This document shows, one piece after another, positions 56,159 to 64,000 of a stretch of DNA of 64,000 nt; positions within the stretch are counted from its first letter, which is position 1, and every line of letters begins with the position of its first letter. The DNA is from Dactylellina haptotyla (Eukaryota > Ascomycota > Orbiliomycetes > Orbiliales > Orbiliaceae). Below the pieces are notes generated by a model, which did no database searches, was not told where the DNA came from, and was given only the letters and a program-made list of their open reading frames with translations. The DNA is taken from NCBI GenBank assembly GCA_031310005.1, contig CM062379.1, positions 4,402,001 to 4,466,000 of the forward strand. The letters are read 5' to 3'. The position numbers and the translations under genes were made by a program.

Positions 56159-58123
56159 GTCGACGATCGGATTTACCCTTTGGCATTCCTTACGTGGCAT
56201 ACACTCCTAACTCTTCCTCCGCCGCACCTCCCTCTTGCTTACGTCTCGGAGTTCCCTGAACAAAAATATTTTCTTCTAGTTTTTCTTCTACCTTCCATTT
56301 GATATTTGATTCTAGATTCCCGAAAAGTAACACTAAGATTTGCTATTCACTCATACACCAAATACCCCCCTTAACGAATATAGAGTTTATGATGTTTTGC
56401 TTCTATTTTTTGGTTTTTAGCTACGTGGTATATTTTTCTATTTTATCCTTCTCGTATACTCCAATTTTTAACCAATATGTTAAAAAATAAGAGGAGTGTA
56501 TTTCTTCCAGCTCGCACCTTCAATCTCTTATTTGGTTTCGTTTTCGGCGCCTGGCCTGTCATATTGGTATCGTCTTACTTGGTTTTCAGCCCCCTATTGG
56601 GAATCTAGGGTTGCCAACAGGATTTCTACTCACCGAGAACCCATTCCTGAACAGATGGCGCTTTGTTCAAACCCAGGTGGATAACACATTCAACAAAGCA
56701 AAACACAAACTGGGAAACCTTCTTGGACCAAGTTGGACACCTTTATTATCATTATCTCTTATCTCTTATCTCTTATTTTTATTTTTATTTTTATTTTTTA
56801 TTTTTTTTTTATTTCGTCGATTTCGAAGGAATCTTTGGGATGTATAAAAGTACCATGTTATAGAGTTAGGCCTATTGTTCTTGGAAGGGAGCACATCCCT
56901 AAGGCGTCTGATTTTTCTCTGCTATTTTCTGCATTGTCCTTTTTCTTATTTGGCTTTAACTAGCCATTCGGCTCTTGTTACATCTTTCCATTCCCCGCGA
57001 GACCGTCCGTTCCCTCACTGGCATAAACCTCTCACTTAAAGGAGTTTACTGCTGCGAACAATCGTCAGCCGAGGCTCATCAGCTGCCATGCGAAGTGTTC
57101 CCGGCGAACAAATTCGTAGACGGCCCGGGGACCTGAATCGTCTTAATTATTATCATACCTTTCATACCATAATATGATGTCGCCGACGGCTGCTGCCCTT
57201 GTTTTAATCCCAATTTGAAATCCAAATGCATGCACGAATATATATTTGACGTCCTGCTCGGTGCCTCTACGCGTTCCAGGAGACGATCGATGACCCCTCC
57301 GCTCCAGGATTAATATAATGATATGCATACCTGCGTGCTTACTTACTTGCTCATATAACACACATTCGTTACGCCGCATGCGCGCGCAAAGCAAGTCGGT
57401 TGTGTTGCGTGCTTCCGAACAAGTAATGTTTAATGACGCTGGCTCTCCCCAAAACGTGTCCTCATTGCAAGCAGACGCAGCCAGTCAGATTCGCTGGATC
57501 GCAGGCCTCCTTGCTCGAACCAATTACAATTATAATAATCGCATTGCTTCCGTCCCCTGGGCCCTTTGTCCTTTCGTCCTCGACATTTCGACGTAGTGCG
57601 TTCCGTTTCCTGTAGCTCAAAGCGCCTACTCCCTCCCCAACCTCGACTTCAATATCAGACATATCCTTCGTGTTCCTCCAAACGCCAGATCCGCAAATTC
57701 GGCCGACGGTGCCAATAAACGCGGCTTCTCGGTAGGTCCTTGCAGCCCATCGGCATCTTTACCAGTAGCATCATTGGGACACTCGAAGCTTCCCTCAATT
57801 GTCAATCTTACCCGCTTCCTCTCAAGATCGCGGCAATAACGGCAGCGAGAATCTTTCAAACAATAAACTCGCGTTCATACACACCGTCTACAACCCCGCC
57901 CCCCAATTTGTCAACTGAAAGGGGCCACAATCGAAAATATACATTCCCACAGGAGACCTCCAATTGATCGCGTGCAATTGTATCCGACCCAGCGCGATCA
58001 TACACTACATCTCTGATTCGCGTTTTTGTCATATAAAGAAGCAATACTCCCTACACCGCCAAAACAGAAAGCTTGGAGCTATTTTACGGTTGCCTCACCG
58101 CCAGATTGGTGCACAGATCCAAG
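56159..58123. other. Intergenic region BYR4 to ERD2
   Basis: Almost 2 kb lies between two plus-strand genes. The first half is T-rich (3' flank of BYR4, with an ATTTT tract at 56772-56815). The second half is GC-richer and CT-rich, as expected for an ERD2 promoter. Open frames of up to about 90 codons have no recognisable match. Confidence 0.4.
56772..56815 (+). repeat. (ATTTTT)n tract
   Basis: This is a T-rich run of TTTTA/TTTTTA units downstream of BYR4. Confidence 0.8.
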
Positions 58124-59159
58124 ATGAATATCTTTCGACTTGCTGGTCTGTATATACGAATCCCTAGGAATTGAAGCCTGAGGATACGTACCTTTCCTAA
58201 CCGGCCCATCTTTCTAGGCGATCTGTTCCATTTGATAAGTATATTCATACTGATCCATAAGATGACAACCACCAAGGTAACCAGCAGCCTCCTCCAATTC
58301 CCCAAGTACCCATCGGAGAATCATCACAATTAATCCCAACTATTTTGCTTTGTTTGCTTCATTTTAGAGCTGCGCCGGTATATCTTTCAAATCACAAGCC
58401 CTTTACCTCTTGGTTTATGTTACAAGATATCTAGGTATGTTTTTTTCTCTTAGTTCCCAAGACCAATTTGCTCTTTGTTCTGAACCCCCCCTCCCCCCTT
58501 GGTGCGATTTAGATCTATTCTGGACATTTTCATTATATAATAGCACAATGAAAATTGTATTTATTGGTTCATCGGCCTATATCCTTCATCTTATGACTGG
58601 CCCATTTAAGCCAACACACGATCCAAATATCGACACCTTCAAAGTTCGATACCTTATTGGAGGTTCAACCATCCTAGCGGTGATATTTCCTTATAAATGG
58701 ACTGTTTCAGAGGTGAGCATTGTTACCCTCATAATTTGCGTGAAAAGGCATCTTTGTTTTATTAATATATATATATATATAACATCAATTGTGCTCAAAA
58801 GATGTTATGGGCCTTCAGCATCTGGCTAGAAAGTGTCGCTATCCTACCTCAATTATTTATGGTACAAAGGACAGGTTCAGCGGAAACAATTACTACCCAC
58901 TATATCTTCGCGCTAGGCGCTTATCGTGCTCTCTACATCCCGAACTGGATATATCGCTACTTAACATCAACGTTCTGGGATCCATTGTCTGTGATTGCTG
59001 GTATCGTTCAAACGATCTTGTATTCTGACTTTTTCTATATTTACTATACGAAGTAAGTTTGTTGACCCACGATCTGATCCATTGGCAAAACTATTAATTC
59101 TAACTCACCGCTCCTCGTCTAGGGTCTTGCAAGGCCGAAAATTCGAGCTACCGGTCTGA
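58124..59159 (+). CDS. ERD2: HDEL/KDEL receptor Erd2
   Basis: Erd2 retrieves soluble ER proteins from the Golgi by binding their C-terminal H/KDEL signal and entering COPI vesicles. The ATG is at 58124 and TGA at 59157-59159. The frame needs six exons: MNIFRLAG, then [20 protein letters not shown], then [20 protein letters not shown] (the receptor signature), then [33 protein letters not shown] and a final [11 protein letters not shown]. The intron with the TA repeat at 58765-58782 lies before [19 protein letters not shown]. Seven membrane segments are visible and the length of about 212 aa is standard. The residues binding the retrieval peptide (R5, D50-equivalent, Y158/R159 region) appear present but were not aligned position by position. 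Confidence 0.95.
58765..58782 (+). repeat. (TA)n microsatellite in ERD2 intron
   Basis: This is a TA run inside the fourth ERD2 intron. Confidence 0.85.
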
Positions 59160-59610
59160 GTGTAGCCATAGGCTGTAAAATCCGTTCGTCAAAACCCAGT
59201 TGGCTCACCAAAAACTTTTACATCGGACTTGCCCTCAAGCCTCTGAGAGTATGTTCGTACAGAAACTCGGGCACGTGTTTTGTCTTGTTGTTCTCTTTTC
59301 CTGGGCGTTGGAGACAACCTTAAATCATTCGTATGACTGAGCTGCCAGGCTATACTACTAAACCCATTGAGAAATTTCTTTATTCTTATGACTTCATGTA
59401 TTTACTTCGATATCCGTCATTCTGAAAACTACACGTGGTGTGTGGCTGGTTATAAAAAATAAAACCAAACCCAAAAACTTTTTTTGATGCCATTTAAGGT
59501 ACTTTCCTAGTGATGGTAGCCACTGTATATGCTACGCCTGAGATTTGTACAATATGGCATGGAAGGGCATAAGACGATAGTCTTCATCTCCTTATCACAC
59601 TCTTGCGATA
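59160..59610. other. Convergent spacer ERD2 / SelO
   Basis: This 451-bp spacer holds the two 3' flanks. A CACGTG lies near 59272 but in a convergent gap, so it is probably chance. Confidence 0.45.
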
Positions 59611-62107
59611 CTATGAACTACATGAGCATTGCATACCAACGTCTTGGGGTGGGACATCACCACAAAGTCTTTCTTCTTCTTGCCATTCACTCTCTGGTCC
59701 CCAATGATCCTCGAAAGGCCGTAGTGACATGTCCAAAATCTTATAGAGGATGTCGCGCTCACCATTCTGTTGAACTCGCTGTATAAGCTCTATAAATTAT
59801 TATTATTAAATTAGTGATTTCATTAATATTGAAACAAGGTTACAGCAGCTTACCATCTAAAACCCAGTTCTTAGGCAGAAACTTTGGGTTAACCTTTTTC
59901 ATACCCCGTTGCCTTGCTTCGTCATCTAGTCCATTCTCCTCCAATGCAAGTCTCGTCCTCCATTTCCCTAGCCAATCCGCAATCTCTTTCTTCGCTTTCG
60001 TTTTCTCCTCATCTTTATGCTTATCCTGCATCCCTAGCATGTTGAAAGATGAATTTGCATTAAAGAAGTGTTCTGCGGCGCGAGTTCTTGGGTCTTCCTC
60101 CTCCATAACCGAGATCGGCAGATGCGATAGCCGTCGAAAAAAGTGATTAAAGTCCAGACCCAGTTTCTCCATCAAGTCCAAAGCAGTGCTAAACATTTCA
60201 TCCATATCCGTATCGCGGAGAGTTTGGAAGCCCAGCCGTTGGGACATTAGCTGTCGATACTCTTTGATAAAAGTTTCCTTGTACTCTTCACCGGCTCGGC
60301 CTATAATCCCTTCAGCTCTTTTTGTGAGATCTTCGACATCTTCCTGATTGATACCGGTATTAATGAATTGTTCTGCGTCAACGCGGGACCCCATTCCAAA
60401 TAACTCGGCAAGGGATTCCCCGAGGCGAACCTATAGGCAGTCAATTTCATAAAACTCAAATGGAGAGAGAAAAAGAAACATATTTGTACCATGTTCCACC
60501 ATATAATAGTTGGCTGATTTCGATAAGAATACCGTAGGGATTCATCATCGTGATTTGGCGTGAAGCTCGGATCGAAGTTCTGGTCGGTAGAGTGATCAGC
60601 AAATAAATAAAATTTAGAGCTATCATCGAAACTCACATCCATAAAACTAAATGGCCCAAAATCTAGAGAGAGGCCGAGAATTGAGGTGTTGTCCGTATTC
60701 AAAACACCATTCATAAAGCCATATGCTTGCCAGTACGCGACAGTTCTCGCATTCCGGCGAACTACCTCTCGGTATAACAACTCGTATCTGTTCGGTGGAC
60801 CATCTTTCTCGACTTCTCTCGGGCGCACCAGGTTTTCAGCTCCACCGTAGACTTCTTCTATGGTATAATCGGCTAGTTTGCGAGTTAAATTCCTGTCGTT
60901 GCGGGAATATGGTAGATCGAACGTCCCAACTCTGATCCAAGACTGGGCGAAGCGGCATACGATAGCACATGTCTCTACAGTTTCGCGCTGGGCTTTTTTC
61001 CGAGGAAGGAGAGTGAGCGAAATTGCTCTTGTGGTCGGTATACCTAAGGCGTTTAGGGCTTCTGAAACGATGAATTCTCTAATGCTTGAACGCAAGACTG
61101 CTTTGCCATCTCTATCCACGCTCACGATCCGGAGTCCCGAAGATCATTTGTCAGCGCAAGTTTTCGTCTTTTGGGGCTATTACGGGGGTTGCAAAGACAT
61201 ACGCGAATCTTGAATATGGGGTAGTGCCAGCACCCTTAAGTTGCCACTCATATCGAACCTTAGTGACAGGGTTCGTACTTTCGAAAAGGCTGATTGCCCT
61301 CTAATAACACCATTAAATGAGCATAGTCCCGACGAACTTGATCTTGCATTCTGGAGAACTTACGCCGTCACCTAGCTGCCCAGCCCAGTGGCCACTAAAT
61401 TATTCAATCAGCATTTTATCTGTCTAATACGCTAACCTTTAGATTAACACACAATTGATATCCTGGAATCCCATTTAACCGGTCACCCCTCTATTAGAAT
61501 TTAGAGATTTAAGATATTGTTAGATAAGACCTTGCACACACCTCCATAACATTGCGCCCAGGGGTAGTGCTCCTCATATATTTTATTTCCAGAGATCACA
61601 GCCTTAAAGTCCTCGGTCTCCTCCTCGCCTCGTTTCAAGCCAATGCTATCGAAAGCCGCCGGGCTAACAGCAAGTAGCTCGTGGTCTGCTGTTTGCTCTG
61701 GTTTTATCCAGGTAAAGGCAGCACTCTTGACGAGGCCTGGTGACGGGCGAGGTTTCGATTCTGCGTCTTTAACTGTCGGTATGTTGGGATCGGCTGCAGT
61801 TACCTATATTTAGCGCGCGCGCACGCCAGTCTGAGATTCATACGGATATTTGTACAGCGGATACAGAATGTGGGGATTGGGGAAATGAATGTGATCCAGA
61901 TACGCACGTACGTGGTAGTCTCTCCGTAAAGACATGCGACTTTGGAAGCTCGGCTAGCGAAACCCCTTGCGCAGAACCCCCGATTGTTGTGAAGGGCTCG
62001 GGGCTCGACATCAAGGAAGATATATTTCGAGACAGGAGGAGGAGGCGAGGAAGTGCCCGGGAAGCTTGGTGTTGCGCTTGTTGCAATACTTGTTGCGGGG
62101 GGAACAT
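59611..62107 (-). CDS. FMP40: Protein adenylyltransferase SelO (Fmp40)
   Basis: SelO is a mitochondrial pseudokinase that transfers AMP to target proteins. The ATG is at 62107, with a basic/hydrophobic presequence-like start (MFPPQQVLQQAQHQASRALP), then SLAELPKSHVFTERLPPDPN. The signature block is GAGTTPYSRFADGKAVLRSS, followed by IREFIVSEALNALGIPTTRA, NTDNTSILGLSLDFGPFSFM (kinase-like metal and catalytic loop) and the later SLRYSYRNQPTIIWWNM. The C-terminus is MQCSCSS with TAG at 59611-59613. In animal SelO a selenocysteine sits near the end; here a cysteine takes its place, as in other fungal forms, so no SECIS element is expected. About six introns were needed; the donor CCA C|GTACGT and acceptor CTGCAG restore LPPDPN. 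The protein is about 690 aa. Confidence 0.93.
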
Positions 62108-62936
62108 CGAAATCCCGATGCGATGGAGGCTCGGTGTTCTACGCTTCTATATAGCGGCCGACTCGGATGTCAGTGCGAGCAGGGTGTCCTGATCTATCGG
62201 GCCGCCGTAAGAATGTTCTGGCTAGAATATGAATACAGTTGAGAGAACGAACGGATTTCGGGGAAGGTTTCTCAAGAATTCTTTATCGTATCAACTATAG
62301 CACCTAACGATATGTGTGGAGCGTTTCGGGCCGGCCACAACGCACCCCAAAAACATCGAAGTCCCAGTCGTATGGTGGTAATTCGGCGCTTTGCAGTGAA
62401 CTATGCAAGTTGGCTAGCCAGAAATAAGATGTGCTGCCCGATGGGTTTTCATGTTATGCCGTGGCAGATATTTCGGCATTAGCATACATGCATTCATATT
62501 CATTCGCTCGCGCGTCCACATTCCCTCCTCAACCGAAACACCTTGGAAGAACTAGCTGGCTTACTAACGATGCTGGTAAGCAAACGCGACGATGCAGCTC
62601 GGTGGAGTACTCCGTGTATCTAGTGGCCATTCCAATTAGCGAGAAGCATACCGGGAACTTCCTCGCCTACGCTGCGAGACGGAGCAAGAAAATGAAGAAA
62701 TGCTGGCTTTTTTGCGCTCCCTCGTGGTCAAATAGTCCCTGCTAGCCTCTCAAGGCCGTCCAATCCTCCTCGACAATCGAAACCTTCTCACTAGAGACAC
62801 AAGAGCAGCTATATCAACGGTAACGTTGCTACTTGTCTCGGCCCGAAAATTGTAGCTCTCCGCCTCAACCAGCTCAAGATCTCTATTAGAGAACCCATCT
62901 ATCGTAAACAGTAACCAACCTCCAAGATATTAAAAA
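62108..62936. promoter_or_regulatory. Divergent promoter region, SelO / aldo-keto reductase
   Basis: This 829-bp head-to-head spacer contains a 104-codon frame (62431-62745, plus) with no recognisable domain. It is otherwise featureless. Confidence 0.4.
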
Positions 62937-64000
62937 ATGGTATCAAACGAAAATTTCCCTTCAATCCAATTAAGCACTGGTGGTGCTATTCCACTCCTGG
63001 CATATGGTTTAGGGACGGCGAGTGAGTAACAACCGATTCCTTGTTCGGTAGTGATGGGTATTAGAGCGTTAATCCCATCAATTATTTCCCCGCGTTTTCT
63101 TTTTGGATTCCGTGTATACTGAACATTTGAATAGATTTTAAGTCTGGAAGCACAGACGTGGACAAATCAATTATCGCGGATACCAAAACGGCCATACTGG
63201 CTGGATTCACTCATCTCGATGGCGCCGAAAATTACGGCAACGAGGAAGAACTTGGAATTGCAATCAAGGAGTCCGGCGTCTTGCGCTCAAAGCTCTTTGT
63301 AACCACGAAAGTCTATAGATCAATCTCCTCACCGAAGACAGCTCTCGCTGTGTCTCTTAAGAAATTAGACTTAGAGTATGTAGATCTATATCTCATCCAC
63401 GCTCCGTTTTGGGACGAGCAGGAAAAAGGTATCTCCATTGAAAAGGCATGGCAAGAAATGGAAGAGCTACACGGAAAGGGACTAGCAAAGGCTATTGGGG
63501 TTAGCAACTTTGGGATTTCGGAATTTGAAAGAATTGCGAAAATAGCAAAAATACAGCCAGCCATTAACCAGATCGAATACAATGCATAGTAAGTACATCA
63601 TCCTGGCCACCATAGAGTGAATAAAGCATCTTTGGGGAAAATTTCCCTTTACTAACCGACTGTAATTGAAATCAAATAGCCTTCAGAGCCCAGAACTAAT
63701 GGAATACCACCACCGACATGGCATCGCTACCGCGGCGTACGGCCCTTTGATTCCTATCACCAAAGGAACACCCGGGCCATTAGATACCACCATTGAGGAG
63801 CTAGCTAAGAAATATTCCAAAACCCCAACACAAATACTTCTCAGATGGGCAATTGACACAGGTGTTGTGGCAATAACCACCTCCTCGAAAGAGTGGAGAA
63901 TGAAGGAAGCTCTTAGTGTCGGAGAATTCAAGCTTGACGAATCAGATGTTGAAGATATTCGGAAAGCTGGGAGCAAAAAACATATGAGGATATTTTGGAC
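62937..64000 (+). CDS. Aldo-keto reductase (partial, runs off window)
   Basis: This NADPH-dependent aldo-keto reductase has a (beta/alpha)8 barrel and reduces aldehydes or ketones. Exons are 62937-63021, 63135-63588 and 63680 onward. The ATG is at 62937 (MVSNENFPSIQLSTGGAIPL). The catalytic set is present: Asp and Tyr in FTHLDGAENYGNEEELG, Lys in LFVTTKVYRS and His in VDLYLIHAPFW. The family signature KAIGVSNFGISEFERI is seen, then IQPAINQIEYNAYLQ and the cofactor region TPTQILLRWAIDTGVVAITT. Only the last few residues are missing, since AKRs of this type end about 10-20 residues after the final GSKKHMRIFW seen here. The substrate is unknown. The subfamily resembles fungal YdR124/Gcy-like small reductases. 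Confidence 0.9.

Noticed and set aside
59268-59278. CACGTG site between ERD2 and SelO
   Set aside because: It lies in a convergent 3'-3' gap, so a promoter role is unlikely.
62431-62745. 104-codon plus-strand frame upstream of the aldo-keto reductase
   Set aside because: No domain, no exon continuation and no codon-bias signal that I could see.

Overview
This is 64 kb of nuclear DNA from a filamentous ascomycete (Pezizomycotina). The genes are short and carry small GT-AG introns of about 50-110 nt. Many have a clear CTAAC/CTGAC branch site just before the acceptor. The gene set fits this group: a Byr4-type cytokinesis regulator, a fungal XRCC4, Chz1, ORC5 and a filamentous-type ATG9. The class cannot be fixed from sequence alone. 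Intergenic DNA is AT-rich and full of simple repeats. I recognised no transposon, virus-derived element, tRNA, rRNA, CRISPR array or biosynthetic cluster, so this looks like a stretch of core euchromatin.

Layout. 0-7.5 kb: the 3' end of mitochondrial CLPX, a chromodomain protein (Chp1-like), a Rab11 GTPase (YPT31/ypt3), the SNARE BET1 and the histone chaperone CHZ1. 9-24 kb: O-acetylhomoserine sulfhydrylase (about 22 introns), the NatC catalytic subunit NAA30/MAK3, condensin CND1/YCS4 divergent from the DDK kinase CDC7, ribosomal protein uL15 (RPL28), and a divergent MYST acetyltransferase resembling SAS2. 24-35 kb: ATG9, a coiled-coil protein, a dienelactone hydrolase family protein, a DsbA/FrnE-like thioredoxin-fold protein, and ORC5. 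35-50 kb: RNA polymerase III subunit RET1, a Puf4-type Pumilio protein, and an unrecognised nuclear-looking protein with a helical C-terminus. 50-64 kb: XRCC4/LIF1, BYR4/BFA1, the HDEL receptor ERD2, the pseudokinase AMPylase SelO/FMP40, and an aldo-keto reductase cut by the window end.

The genes do not form an operon-like pathway. Three themes recur. One is chromosome biology: chromodomain protein, CHZ1, condensin, CDC7, SAS2-like, ORC5 and XRCC4. Another is the secretory pathway: Rab11, BET1 and ERD2. The third is mitochondrial or redox quality control: CLPX, SelO and the FrnE-like protein. Several neighbours are head-to-head and share a promoter: CND1/CDC7, ATG9/coiled-coil, FrnE-like/ORC5, and chromodomain/Rab11. 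The most unusual things seen are the extreme intron load of the sulfhydrylase gene, a 13-nt microexon followed by a GC-AG intron in the Rab11 gene, a MYST enzyme lacking two normally conserved features, and a chromodomain gene whose first exon cannot be joined in frame to the rest by simple splicing.

Exon joins were worked out by hand from reading frame and splice consensus. Gene ends are given to the base where stop and start codons could be read.
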